Assembly: GCF_003367245.1 (NCBI RefSeq) | Contig: NZ_QRGR01000040.1 | Span: 1 to 48,453 of the forward strand | Direction of reading: 5' to 3' | Source: Pontibacter diazotrophicus | Lineage (GTDB): Bacteria > Bacteroidota > Bacteroidia > Cytophagales > Hymenobacteraceae | DNA: 48,453 nt | Made by a program: the position numbers and the translations under genes | In this document: one piece after another, positions 9,978 to 18,488 of the stretch | Layout of the letters: each line of letters starts with the position of its first letter | Numbering within the stretch: the first letter of the stretch is position 1 | Notes under the pieces: generated by a model | What the model was told of the DNA's origin: nothing | The model's input: only the letters and a program-made list of their open reading frames with translations | The model's database searches: none

Positions 9978-11597
9978 ATGAAAGAAATGAAAAAACAAAC
10001 CCTGCTTTTATACCTGGTCGGGCTGCTGGCCTTCTCCTGTACCAGTAACACGCCCATGAACCAGCAGGATACTGCTGTCAGTGAGCCTGTAGCCACTCAG
10101 ACTATATCCTATACCAATCCTGTGCTGCCCGGCGACTATGCCGACCCTTCGGTGGTGCGGGTCGGGGATGATTACTGGGCAACAGCCACTTCCTCTGAAT
10201 GGGCTCCCTTATTTCCTATCCTGCATTCCAAAAACCTGGTGGACTGGGAGACGGTAGGGCATGTATTCCCGGATAAGCTGCCGGATTGGGCGGAGGCGCA
10301 TTTCTGGGCTCCTGAGATTGCCCACGAAAACGGCCGGTACTACATTTACTACACAGCTAAGAAGAAAGGCGGCAACCTCTGTGTAGGGGTGGCTAGCTCT
10401 GCCAGCGCCACAGGTCCTTATGTGGATCATGGCCCGCTGGTTTGCCAGGAGGTGGGTTCTATAGACGGCTATGAGATAAGGGATAAAAACGGGGATTTGT
10501 ACCTGGTCTGGAAAGAAGACGGCAACAGCCGGGGACTGCCCACACCTATCTGGGGCCAGCGCATGAATGAGGAACGCACCGCCCTGACAGGTGAGATGTT
10601 CGAGATGTTCCGCAACGACCCCGGCACATGGGAGGGAGGGCTTGTAGAAGGCCCTGCCATCGTGCGCCGGGGGGATTATTTCTACAACTTTTATGCAGGC
10701 GACAAGTGCTGCGGCCGTGAGTGCACCTATGGCGTGGGCGTGGCGCGGGCCACAAGTATCAAAGGGCCATGGGAGAAGTATGATCAGAACCCGATTATGA
10801 AGCAGAACGAGGAGTGGAAATGCCCCGGCCACGGAACCGTAGTCTCTGACCCAAGTGGCCGCGACTATTTTCTATACCATGCCTACAACACCGATAGCTT
10901 CGTGTACGCCGGTCGCCAGGGGTTGCTGGATGAGATAAAGTGGGGAGAAGACGGCTGGCCGTACTTCGAGAATAACTCTCCAGCCATCACTGCGCAAATA
11001 CCAGCTCCAGGGGGAGCTACTGCCTCCGGAGCAGAAGATTTAGATATCAGCGAAGAGTTTAATGATGGTAACCTCTCCGACACCTGGCAGTGGCCGGTAG
11101 AGCAGAAGCCAGCTTATACTTTTAACGAGGGACTGCTGGTGCTGGAAGCCTCTCCTGATAACATAGGAACGGTATTAGGGAAGCGTACCATAGATGAGGA
11201 CTACACGGCAACTACGGCCATCAGAAAGAGCGCACTGCATGGAGGTATTATGGCGGGTCTTACTGCCATCGGCGACACTGATAATGCGGTAGGCATCGCC
11301 CTCAGCGACGAACAGATTGTACTTTGGGCGATGAAAGGAGGCTCTTTGTCTACGATTGCCAGAGCAGCCGCACCTGCTGGTGAGGAGATGGTGCAGTTGC
11401 GGCTTACCACCGAAGAAGGCGACCAAATGCAGTTTGCCTGGAGCGCCGATGGCACCACCTGGCATCCCTTAAATGAGGGCGAAGCCGTGGATGCTTTCTA
11501 CCTGCCGCCCTGGGACCGGGGTGTGCGTGTGGGGCTGACAGCGAAAGGCCCGGAAAATGCCACAGCCGTCTTTGACTGGTTCCGCGTGGATAATTAA
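9978..11597 (+). CDS. Glycoside hydrolase family 43 lipoprotein with C-terminal beta-sandwich
   Basis: This 539-residue protein has a GH43 propeller (about residues 45-345) followed by a concanavalin-like beta-sandwich of about 180 residues starting near EDLDISEEFNDGNLSDTWQW, as in many beta-xylosidases and arabinofuranosidases. A lipoprotein signal (LLAFSC, Cys21) anchors it in a membrane; starting at the second Met (9987) would keep this signal. Catalytic acids are Asp56 (DYADPSVVRV), Asp163 (GSIDGYEIRD) and Glu224 (GLVEGPAIV). A cysteine cluster, KCCGREC, sits just after the third blade and may bind metal or form disulfides. Two GH43 enzymes with different architectures in one operon suggest attack on two linkages of the same arabinose- or xylose-bearing polymer. 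Confidence 0.92.
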   Translation: MKEMKKQTLLLYLVGLLAFSCTSNTPMNQQDTAVSEPVATQTISYTNPVLPGDYADPSVVRVGDDYWATATSSEWAPLFPILHSKNLVDWETVGHVFPDKLPDWAEAHFWAPEIAHENGRYYIYYTAKKKGGNLCVGVASSASATGPYVDHGPLVCQEVGSIDGYEIRDKNGDLYLVWKEDGNSRGLPTPIWGQRMNEERTALTGEMFEMFRNDPGTWEGGLVEGPAIVRRGDYFYNFYAGDKCCGRECTYGVGVARATSIKGPWEKYDQNPIMKQNEEWKCPGHGTVVSDPSGRDYFLYHAYNTDSFVYAGRQGLLDEIKWGEDGWPYFENNSPAITAQIPAPGGATASGAEDLDISEEFNDGNLSDTWQWPVEQKPAYTFNEGLLVLEASPDNIGTVLGKRTIDEDYTATTAIRKSALHGGIMAGLTAIGDTDNAVGIALSDEQIVLWAMKGGSLSTIARAAAPAGEEMVQLRLTTEEGDQMQFAWSADGTTWHPLNEGEAVDAFYLPPWDRGVRVGLTAKGPENATAVFDWFRVDN

Positions 11598-11675
11598 ACT
11601 GGTCAGGATTTTGCAGGCAGTATCCTAAATATGAATAAATTTAAAAAACTATATCGTAAGCACCCTTAAATCAAC

Positions 11676-12881
11676 ATGAAAAAGAGACAAATCAGTAAAC
11701 GATTTCTGCTGCTCGCGGCATTGGGTGGCATCGGTGCCGGCAGCCTTGCCGGCTGCTCGAGCCAGCAGACAACAGACAGCACAGAAATAACAGCCACAAC
11801 AGACCAACAGCAAGAAATGAACATCAGTCAAGAGTCCTTCGGCACAACACCGGAAGGAGAAGAAGCCACGCTCTACACCCTGACCAACGCGCAGGGTATG
11901 CAGGTGCAGATTACCGACTACGGGGCCACTATCACCTCACTGCTTACCCCCGACAGAGAAGGGGAACTGGGCGACGTGGTGCTGGGCTTCGACAGCATGG
12001 AAGGCTACAAGAGCCAGGAGTATGTGAAGAGCGGGCCCTACTTCGGCGCCATCGTGGGGCGCTACGGCAACAGGATTGCCAAGGGCAGGTTCACCCTCAA
12101 CGGAGAGGAGTACCAACTGGCCACGAACAACGGGGAGAACCACCTGCATGGGGGACTCCAGGGATTTGACAAGGTGCTGTGGCAGGCAGAGCCGCTGCCC
12201 CAGCAGAACGCCCTGCGCCTCACTTACGTGAGCCCGGACGGGCAGGAGGGATACCCCGGCACGCTTACCACGACCGTCACCTACACTCTCACCAACGACA
12301 ACGAGGTAAAGATTGACTACGAGGCCAAAACAGACAAGCCAACGCCTGTGAACCTCACGAATCACAGCTACTTTAACCTGGCGGCAGGCGAGGCCGAGGA
12401 CGCGCTGGGCCACGTTGTGACGATAAACGCAGACAAGTACACAGTGGTGGACGAGTCACTGATTCCGACAGGAGAGCTGCGCGACCTGGAGGGCACGGTG
12501 ATGGACTTCCGGGAGCCGCAGACAATAGGCGCACGTGTGAAGCAGGTGGAGGGCGGCGGCTACGACCACAACTATGTGCTCAACAACACAGACGATTCAC
12601 TGAAGAAGGCGGCCACGGTATATGAGCCGACCAGCGGTAGAGTGATGGAGGTCTTCACCACAGAGCCGGGAATCCAGTTCTACTCAGGCAACTTCCTCGA
12701 CGGCACCATCACCGGAAGTGGGGGCAAGGTATATGAGCAACACTACGGTTTCGCGCTGGAGACGCAGCACTTCCCTGACTCTCCGAACCAGCCAAAGTTC
12801 CCTTCCACTATTTTGGAGCCGGGGAACACTTACGAGACAACAACCGTCTATAAGTTCTCTACAAGAGAAGATGGACAATAA
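11676..12881 (+). CDS. Aldose 1-epimerase (mutarotase), exported lipoprotein
   Basis: This 401-residue GalM-family protein interconverts the alpha and beta forms of free sugars. Unlike cytoplasmic GalM it carries a lipoprotein signal (GAGSLAGCSS, Cys27), so it should act in the periplasm or at the outer membrane on sugars released by the GH enzymes. Family marks are NGENHLHGGLQGFDKVLW, the catalytic His230 in NLTNHSYFNL and the catalytic base Glu362 in ALETQHFPDSPNQPKFPS. Signal plus linker add about 55 residues to the usual 340-350. Codons are markedly G/C-ending. It lies 78 bases behind the second GH43 gene and is the last gene before the terminator at 12891, which places it in the PUL. Confidence 0.94.
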   Translation: MKKRQISKRFLLLAALGGIGAGSLAGCSSQQTTDSTEITATTDQQQEMNISQESFGTTPEGEEATLYTLTNAQGMQVQITDYGATITSLLTPDREGELGDVVLGFDSMEGYKSQEYVKSGPYFGAIVGRYGNRIAKGRFTLNGEEYQLATNNGENHLHGGLQGFDKVLWQAEPLPQQNALRLTYVSPDGQEGYPGTLTTTVTYTLTNDNEVKIDYEAKTDKPTPVNLTNHSYFNLAAGEAEDALGHVVTINADKYTVVDESLIPTGELRDLEGTVMDFREPQTIGARVKQVEGGGYDHNYVLNNTDDSLKKAATVYEPTSGRVMEVFTTEPGIQFYSGNFLDGTITGSGGKVYEQHYGFALETQHFPDSPNQPKFPSTILEPGNTYETTTVYKFSTREDGQ

Positions 12882-12890
12882 GAAAGCTTC

Positions 12891-12929
12891 ATAATAAAAA
12901 AGCCTGCTTTACGCAGGCTTTTTTATTAT
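12891..12929. terminator. Bidirectional terminator between the epimerase gene and lutB
   Basis: Arms of 17 bp at 12891-12907 and 12913-12929 pair perfectly around a 5-base loop. The core is AGCCTGC/GCAGGCT flanked by A-rich and T-rich tracts, so it can end transcripts from both sides. The right arm overlaps the stop codon of lutB (12926-12928), so the two convergent genes share this hairpin. Confidence 0.9.
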
Positions 12930-14299
12930 TTGTTACGCTCTTTCCAGAGCTGGTTAAAGGATTTGGAAGGCACTTGCAGTGGCTCACGGCGCTTGCTCCA
13001 GGTATCTTTCAGCACCTGCTTCAGTACAAAGTTCTTGGCAAAGGCAGGAGCCAGGTTCAGCAGCGTGCGGCTCTTCATGGCCTTCAGCCAGAACTTCATG
13101 GCTGTTTTCTCGCTGCTGTCGGCCATTCCCTGATCCACGCTCTGCTTTCGGTTAAGCAGCAGCAGGTTGTGGATGTTGATTTTAACCGGGCATACGGAGG
13201 TACAGGCGCCACATAGGGAGCTGGCAAAGCTCAGGTGTTTATTCTCGGCCATTCCGTTATAGTGCGGTGTGATGACAGAACCAATCGGGCCGCTGTAGGT
13301 GCTCTCATAGGTATGACCTCCGATGTTTTTGTAAACCGGACACACATTGAGGCAGGCGCCGCAGCGGATGCAGTTCAGTGCCTCACGTTTTTCCGGCAGT
13401 GCCAGCAGGTCGGTACGGCCATTATCCAGCAGGATAACATACATTTCCTCCGGCCCGTCCTTTTCCTTTGGCTGGCGCGGGCCTGTCATGATGGTATTGT
13501 AAACGGTTACGTCCTGGCCCGTGCCGCTGGTGCTCAGGAGCGGCCAGAAGAGGTCCAGGTCCATAATAGACGGAATCATCTTCTCTATACCCACAATAGC
13601 AATGTGCGTTTTCGGGAAGGTGGTGGAGAGGCGGGCATTGCCTTCATTTTCCGTTACGGCTACGCCCCCTATGTCTGCTATCAGGTAATTGCCTCCTGTA
13701 ATGCCTACCTCCGCAGCGGTATACTTCTCGCGCATCAGCTTACGGGCTACGCCTACTAGTTCTTCGGCATTGTCGGTGGGAGCTATCCCTAGTTTGCGCA
13801 CAAACAGTTCAGAAATGTCCTTTTTGGACATATGCATGGCCGGTGTCACGATATGGTAAGGCCGCTGCTCGGCCAGCTGCACAATGTACTCACCCAGGTC
13901 GGTTTCTACGGTTTCAATGCCATTCTTCTCCAGGTACTCGTTCAGGTGAATCTCCTCCGTCGTCATCGACTTGGATTTTACGACGGATCGGGCGCGTTTG
14001 CGCTTCATAATCTCACCTATTTCCTTCAGCGCCTCCTGGGCGTCACGGGCCCAGATTACTTTGCCGCCCCGTGCCGTGAAGTTAGATTCAAACTCCATCA
14101 GGTACTTATCCAGGTTATTGATGGTGTTTGTTTTTATATAGGAACCCCGCTCACGGGCCAGTTCATGGTCGGAGTACTGGGTAAGGCCACGCTGCACAGC
14201 AGTATTATACTTGCCGATGTTAAACTTGATGGTTGCGCGATGGCCCTGGTCAAATGCTTTTGTCTCTGCGTCGAGCAGAAACTGTTTCAGTTTACTCAT
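12926..14299 (-). CDS. lutB: LutB-family iron-sulfur protein (L-lactate utilisation)
   Basis: This 457-residue cytoplasmic protein matches LutB, the Fe-S subunit of the LutABC enzyme that oxidises L-lactate to pyruvate. The N-terminal two-thirds is the LUD domain (KSMTTEEIHLNEYLEKNG, GITGGNYLIADIGG). Two 4Fe-4S motifs follow: CIRCGACLNVCPVY near residues 309-322 and CGACTSVCPVKI near 361-373, then a C-terminal helical tail. A good ribosome-binding site (GGGGAG) sits about 7 bases before the ATG at 14299. LutA and LutC, normally beside lutB, are not in this window: the upstream gene is an unrelated peptidase with its own terminator and the downstream gene is convergent. Lactate use is therefore inferred from family only. 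Confidence 0.92.
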   Translation of the reverse strand: MSKLKQFLLDAETKAFDQGHRATIKFNIGKYNTAVQRGLTQYSDHELARERGSYIKTNTINNLDKYLMEFESNFTARGGKVIWARDAQEALKEIGEIMKRKRARSVVKSKSMTTEEIHLNEYLEKNGIETVETDLGEYIVQLAEQRPYHIVTPAMHMSKKDISELFVRKLGIAPTDNAEELVGVARKLMREKYTAAEVGITGGNYLIADIGGVAVTENEGNARLSTTFPKTHIAIVGIEKMIPSIMDLDLFWPLLSTSGTGQDVTVYNTIMTGPRQPKEKDGPEEMYVILLDNGRTDLLALPEKREALNCIRCGACLNVCPVYKNIGGHTYESTYSGPIGSVITPHYNGMAENKHLSFASSLCGACTSVCPVKINIHNLLLLNRKQSVDQGMADSSEKTAMKFWLKAMKSRTLLNLAPAFAKNFVLKQVLKDTWSKRREPLQVPSKSFNQLWKERNK

Positions 14300-14357
14300 A
14301 ATTATTCTCCCCTACGTTCTTTCTCTGTATGTAGCTGCACCTTAGGTACTCATAAAA

Positions 14358-14390
14358 AGAAAAACACCCTTAAAGTTAGGGTGTTTTTCT
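14358..14390 (-). terminator. Terminator after the M28 peptidase gene
   Basis: A perfect 13-bp stem (arms 14358-14370 and 14378-14390, 7-base loop) lies between the stop of the minus-strand M28 gene (14452) and the start of lutB (14299). Read on the minus strand the right half ends in a T-rich tract, so it should end the M28 transcript and leave lutB with its own promoter. Confidence 0.85.
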
Positions 14391-14451
14391 GAAAGCTAAT
14401 AAAGCTGTAAATATTTATACTCTTAACGGCTGTTCTGGCCGCTGTAGTATA

Positions 14452-16101
14452 CTATTTTTTGTTGCTGTCTACTACAATGCGGTTTTCGCGGTTTGCTAAC
14501 TCCCATGTTACGTGGAAGGCAAGCCTTGCTACTTTCTCTGCACTCTCGAAGATGATTTTGTCTACTTCGTCTGACGGCTGGTGATAGTCATCGTGCACGC
14601 CATTGAAGTAAAACACAATCGGAATACCGTTCTTCGCGAAATTGTAGTGGTCTGAGCGGTAGTAGAAGCGGTTCGGATCATTCTCATCGTTAAAGGTGTA
14701 GTCCAGCTTCAGGTTTACATACTTCTCGTTCATCTCCTCGTTTATCTGGTGCAGCTCTGAGGATAGCTTGTCTGCCCCGATAGAGTAGATGTAGTTGCTG
14801 TCGTTGGTCTTCTCATGTTCCTTGTCCATGCGGCCAATCATGTCGATGTTTACGTTGGCTACCGTGTTCTCCAGCGGGAAGATGGGGTTCTCTGCGTAAT
14901 ATTCAGAGCCAAGCAGGCCTTTCTCCTCGGCTGTTACCGTCATAAACAGGATGCTGCGGCGTGGGCCGAAGCCATCTTTCTTCGCCTGTGCAAAAGCTTC
15001 GGCCAGTTCTATGACAGCCACTGTACCTGAGCCGTCATCGTTGGCACCATTAAAAATCTGGTCGCCCTGCAGTGTACTGTCTACACCTACGTGGTCGTAG
15101 TGTGCTGTTATCACCACCACTTCGTCTTTTTTGTCAGAGCCCTCTACAAAGCCCAGTACGTTTTCAGTAGGAAGCGGGGAGGCGTCGCGCGATGCTTTTA
15201 TTTTCACATCTGTTGCTGCCGTGAAATTGCCTGCCACGGGTCCGCCTGCTTCTCCTGTCTGGGTGCCATGTGCGAATAGTTTTTCAGGAGTGGTGTTTAG
15301 CAGCGTTGAGCCGGCAACCGGAGATACAAAAGCAACTGCAGCATTTTCCTGGTTGCCACTGCTCTTTAAGCCGAGGGAGGGACGGCTGGCGTAGGCTTTG
15401 TAGCGCTGCGTCAGGCTGTTAAATTCAGACTCGTTGGTGCCTGTAACTATTAATACTGCCTTTGCGCCGTGTTTCGTGGCGGCATTGCGCTTGGTGCGGT
15501 AGTCGTTGCCCCAGTCAGAGGCTTTATCGGTGCCGCTGATAAGGAAGTTGCCATTGCTGCCTCTTGGTTCGCCTGCCAGCACAACTACTACTTTGCCGGT
15601 TACGTCCTGATTTGTGTAGTCGGAGTAATTTTCGGCATCAATACCATAGCCGGCAAACACCACATCAACAGCCTGCTCTGTCTGGAAAGGAGAACTGCCC
15701 AGTACAAAGAAGTCCTGCATCATCAGGTACTTTTCCTGGCCAACTGTCATATAGCCGTCTCCCCATTGGCTTCTTTCAAGGTCAAAAGTTTGATAGTAGG
15801 GGTTGCTGCCGCCTTGTACAGGCCCGGTCAGGCCATCTTCCCGAAACTCGCGGGCAATATATTCGGCGGCCATCTTCTGACCTCTTTCACCAGTATTGCG
15901 TCCTTCATACTCATCTGATGCCAGAATAGTAAGGTGTCTGGAGAGGTCAGCGGCAGTAACAGTGCTGGCATATTGGGGAGCGACTTCAGTTAGCTGGGCT
16001 ACATCTGTAACGGGACCCTGCGGAGTGGAAGTGGTAGGTGTTTGCGCGCAGCCGAACCCTAGGGCGGCTAACAGCAAATACCCATAGGCATTGTGTTTCA
16101 T
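14452..16101 (-). CDS. M28-family zinc aminopeptidase with PA domain, lipoprotein
   Basis: This 549-residue protein is a two-zinc exopeptidase that would trim N-terminal residues from peptides outside the cytoplasm. The lipoprotein signal is AALGFGCAQ (Cys18). A protease-associated domain is inserted at about residues 130-300 (VVFAGYGIDAENYSDY, KAVLIVTG). The M28 metal-site motifs are in order: VVITAHYDHVG near residue 330, GANDDGSGTVAVIELAEA, TAEEKGLLGSEYYA near 390 (Glu-Glu pair with base and ligand), NVNIDMIGR, and the late ligand in GVHDDYHQPSDEVDKI. It is a single-gene unit with a terminator behind it. I saw no exact promoter; a loose match, TTATCCTTTG, lies on the minus strand near 16160. 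Confidence 0.94.
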   Translation of the reverse strand: MKHNAYGYLLLAALGFGCAQTPTTSTPQGPVTDVAQLTEVAPQYASTVTAADLSRHLTILASDEYEGRNTGERGQKMAAEYIAREFREDGLTGPVQGGSNPYYQTFDLERSQWGDGYMTVGQEKYLMMQDFFVLGSSPFQTEQAVDVVFAGYGIDAENYSDYTNQDVTGKVVVVLAGEPRGSNGNFLISGTDKASDWGNDYRTKRNAATKHGAKAVLIVTGTNESEFNSLTQRYKAYASRPSLGLKSSGNQENAAVAFVSPVAGSTLLNTTPEKLFAHGTQTGEAGGPVAGNFTAATDVKIKASRDASPLPTENVLGFVEGSDKKDEVVVITAHYDHVGVDSTLQGDQIFNGANDDGSGTVAVIELAEAFAQAKKDGFGPRRSILFMTVTAEEKGLLGSEYYAENPIFPLENTVANVNIDMIGRMDKEHEKTNDSNYIYSIGADKLSSELHQINEEMNEKYVNLKLDYTFNDENDPNRFYYRSDHYNFAKNGIPIVFYFNGVHDDYHQPSDEVDKIIFESAEKVARLAFHVTWELANRENRIVVDSNKK

Positions 16102-16258
16102 ATTGTTAGATTTGTTAGTTTAGATAAGGTGTGATTAATTAGATAAACGATATTCCGACAAAGGATAAAAGACTAAACAGGCAGCTTTTCCCTGTACGGC
16201 AATGTGGTAGCTTGTTTGCTTCTACGGTAATCAGGTGCTTTAGCCTGTAATCCTGCTT

Positions 16259-16744
16259 TTACTGCTTCATAATCAGTACGGTTGCGTAGGCGGCTACGCC
16301 TTCTTTTTTTCCTACAAAGCCTAAATTTTCGGTGGTGGTGGCTTTAATGGAAATATCTGCCTCCGGAATACCCATTACTTCCGCCAGGCAGGCTTTCATG
16401 GCCGGAATATGTGGATTCACCTTTGGCTCCTGCAGGCATACCGTAGAGTCTATATTGCCAATTTCGTAGCCTTCCATGGCCAATAGGTGCACCACTTCTT
16501 TCAGGAGAATTTTGCTGTCGATGCCTTTGTACTTAGGGTCCTTGTCGGAAAAGTGAAAGCCGATATCACGCATGTTCGCTGCACCCAGCAGGGCATCGCA
16601 GATAACGTGAATCAGCACATCGGCGTCAGAATGACCCAGCGCTCCGTGTGTGTGCGGTAATTTGATGCCGCCGAGCCAGAAATCAAGCCCCTCCTGCAAC
16701 TGGTGCACATCGTAGCCAAAGCCGGTTCTTATTTTCAGTTTCAT
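16259..16744 (-). CDS. ispF: 2-C-methyl-D-erythritol 2,4-cyclodiphosphate synthase
   Basis: IspF makes the cyclic diphosphate in the MEP pathway to isoprenoids, in the cytoplasm as a trimer. I chose the ATG at 16744, giving 161 residues, because the family starts a few residues before GFGYDVH; the 30 codons farther upstream do not resemble the family. The zinc ligands Asp12, His14 and His46 are spaced as in the E. coli enzyme (8, 10, 42), within GFGYDVHQL and LGHSDADVLIH. The loop HFSDKDPKYKGIDS and the C-terminal KATTTENLGFVGKKEGVAAYA are also typical. It is not next to other MEP-pathway genes here. Confidence 0.97.
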   Translation of the reverse strand: MKLKIRTGFGYDVHQLQEGLDFWLGGIKLPHTHGALGHSDADVLIHVICDALLGAANMRDIGFHFSDKDPKYKGIDSKILLKEVVHLLAMEGYEIGNIDSTVCLQEPKVNPHIPAMKACLAEVMGIPEADISIKATTTENLGFVGKKEGVAAYATVLIMKQ

Positions 16745-16948
16745 GTGATTATACTTGTGTTCGAGCCTGTTGCGCTGCCCTTTAGCAGCAGGTCTAAAAC
16801 GTAAAAGTAGCTTAATTTGTGCTGAAGTGGGCAAAAAGCATTCCGGTTTTTGATGTTTACACTTTGTGAAGACTGTTCAAACAGAGTTCCTTTTGAAAGC
16901 GATATAGTCTGAAAGCAGCATGAAATGGCTGCGCTTTATCCTATAGAA

Positions 16949-16985
16949 GCAGCCCTGCGTGTGCCGTTGCTTCTCGCAGGGCTGC
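16949..16985. repeat. 11-bp perfect inverted repeat without T-tract
   Basis: Arms GCAGCCCTGCG (16949-16959) and CGCAGGGCTGC (16975-16985) enclose 15 bases. No T-run follows on either strand, so it is not an ordinary terminator. It sits in the 268-base gap between the start of ispF and the DUF2243 gene. Role unknown. Confidence 0.6.
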
Positions 16986-17102
16986 ACATGTATAAGTAGG
17001 GGTAATCTCTTTGGTAAATTCAGCGTAACCAAGTTTAGCAATGGAATGAGAAAGTATCTTTTTTAGAAGAACTTATACTGCCCCGTAGAGAACAAGCCGA
17101 TT

Positions 17103-17579
17103 ATGAATGACGACAAGCAGCATTATCCGGATATTTCCCGCTCCAGGTGGGCGGGAATTTTGATTGGCATTGGGATAATGGCGGCTGTAGATGAAATTGT
17201 TTTTCATCAGCTGCTGGCATGGCACCACTTTTACGATCAGTCAACTTTAGAGATTGGCCTGCTGACAGATGGGCTGCTTCATGCGGCAGAACTTATCGCT
17301 ATAGTGGCCGGGTTTTTCCTGCTCGCCGATCTGCGCCGCCGCCATTCCCTAGTACCTCTTTGGGCATGGGCAGGCTTCTTCTTAGGGATGGGAGGCTTTC
17401 AGCTTTTTGATGGTATAGTAGACCACAAGGTGTTGCGGCTGCACCAAATCCGTTACGGCGTAAACCTGCTGCCTTACGATCTGGCCTGGAACCTGGCAGC
17501 TGTCGTGCTCCTCCTGATAGGTATCTGGCTGGCCTTTCGGGCGCGGGCGGCAACAAAGCCTATAGCAGCAGACAGGTAA
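17103..17579 (+). CDS. DUF2243 membrane protein
   Basis: This 158-residue protein has four predicted membrane spans (about residues 17-37, 57-77, 86-103 and 128-146) and charged ends. The family is recognised from AAVDEIVFHQLLAWHHFYD, TDGLLHAAELIA and GFQLFDGIVDHKVLRLHQIR, which hold conserved histidines and acids in or near the membrane. Its biochemical role is not known. It is followed 15 bases later by a CtaG-family gene. This pairing, which I recall from other genomes, suggests work in respiratory oxidase assembly or in metal handling. The His-rich intramembrane positions could bind copper or haem, which is inference. Confidence 0.88.
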   Translation: MNDDKQHYPDISRSRWAGILIGIGIMAAVDEIVFHQLLAWHHFYDQSTLEIGLLTDGLLHAAELIAIVAGFFLLADLRRRHSLVPLWAWAGFFLGMGGFQLFDGIVDHKVLRLHQIRYGVNLLPYDLAWNLAAVVLLLIGIWLAFRARAATKPIAADR

Positions 17580-17594
17580 TCCGGAGGTTGTGCA

Positions 17595-18413
17595 ATGGAA
17601 ACAATGGAGCATCATACAGGAGCCGGAGGAGGTACTTTAGCAGTAGCTATTCCTTACCTGCTGATAGCTGCGGCGCTGGCTGCTTATTTATTTGCTGTAG
17701 CACGGCAGCGCAATTCTTTACGCCCCTGGAGCAGGTGGCGTACCATCAGCTTTATTGTTGGAGTTTCCTTACTTGCTGTCGCCATGTCACCTTCGCTCGT
17801 GCGGTATGCCCATCACGATTTGCGGGGCCACATGATCCAGCACTTGCTGATAGGTATGCTTGCCCCACTTGGGTTGGTACTTGCTGCGCCGCTTACGCTG
17901 ATGCTGCGCACGCTGCCTGTACAAAGTGCGCGGGTTGTGACGTCTGTGCTGCGTAGCTGGGCGTTTCAATGGCTGAGCCATCCTGTTACGGCCCTTTTGC
18001 TCAACATTGGCGGCATGTACCTGCTTTACCTGACGCCGCTTTACGCCCTTACTCTCACTAATCCTTACATGCACCACCTGGTGCACCTTCACTTTTTGGC
18101 TGCCGGTTATCTTTTTACATGGTCCATTGCCGGACCGGACCCTGCACCCGGGCGCCCCGCCATGCGCACCCGCTTAGTTGTGCTCTTCATCAGCATTGCT
18201 GCCCATGCTTACCTGAGTAAGTTCATGTACGCCTACAGCTGGCCCCGAAACACACCGCACGATATGGAACAGATACGGGAGGCTGCGCAGCTTATGTACT
18301 ACGGCGGCGATTTTGCTGAACTGTTGCTTGTGATAATCTTATTTGCAAGCTGGTATCGGGACAGTAGCCGACACGCTTATTCGTTAAATCCACAAGTTCA
18401 GCGTTCAAGGTAG
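17595..18413 (+). CDS. CtaG-family (caa3-type) cytochrome c oxidase assembly protein
   Basis: This 272-residue multi-spanning membrane protein fits the caa3_CtaG family, which helps deliver copper to cytochrome oxidase; it is unrelated in sequence to the Cox11-type CtaG. About seven hydrophobic spans are visible. Diagnostic stretches include the His-rich RYAHHDLRGHMIQHLLIGMLAPLG (split across residues 70-95), NPYMHHLVHLHFLAAGYLFTW near 155-175, and the C-terminal region DMEQIREAAQLMYYGGDFAEL. A ribosome-binding site (GGAGG) lies 12 bases before the ATG at 17595; a second in-frame ATG at 17604 is possible. It is translationally close to DUF2243. No oxidase subunit gene is in the window. Confidence 0.9.
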   Translation: METMEHHTGAGGGTLAVAIPYLLIAAALAAYLFAVARQRNSLRPWSRWRTISFIVGVSLLAVAMSPSLVRYAHHDLRGHMIQHLLIGMLAPLGLVLAAPLTLMLRTLPVQSARVVTSVLRSWAFQWLSHPVTALLLNIGGMYLLYLTPLYALTLTNPYMHHLVHLHFLAAGYLFTWSIAGPDPAPGRPAMRTRLVVLFISIAAHAYLSKFMYAYSWPRNTPHDMEQIREAAQLMYYGGDFAELLLVIILFASWYRDSSRHAYSLNPQVQRSR

Positions 18414-18430
18414 CTGAGCAATAAAACAAA

Positions 18431-18458
18431 CAGCCAGCTACCTTGCGGAAGCTGGCTG
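18431..18458 (-). terminator. Terminator of the marR-reductase-OYE unit
   Basis: A 9-bp stem (CAGCCAGCT at 18431-18439, AGCTGGCTG at 18450-18458) lies 30 bases past the OYE stop. On the minus strand it runs into a T-rich stretch (TTTGTTTTAT), so it should end the minus-strand transcript. On the plus strand it is followed by A-rich sequence, so it may serve CtaG only weakly. Confidence 0.75.
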
Positions 18459-18488
18459 TAAAAATATATATGAAAAAGCGCCTTTGGC

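Noticed and set aside
10209..10832. 207-codon minus-strand frame
   Set aside because: It is the antisense of the GH43 propeller coding region and has no family resemblance.
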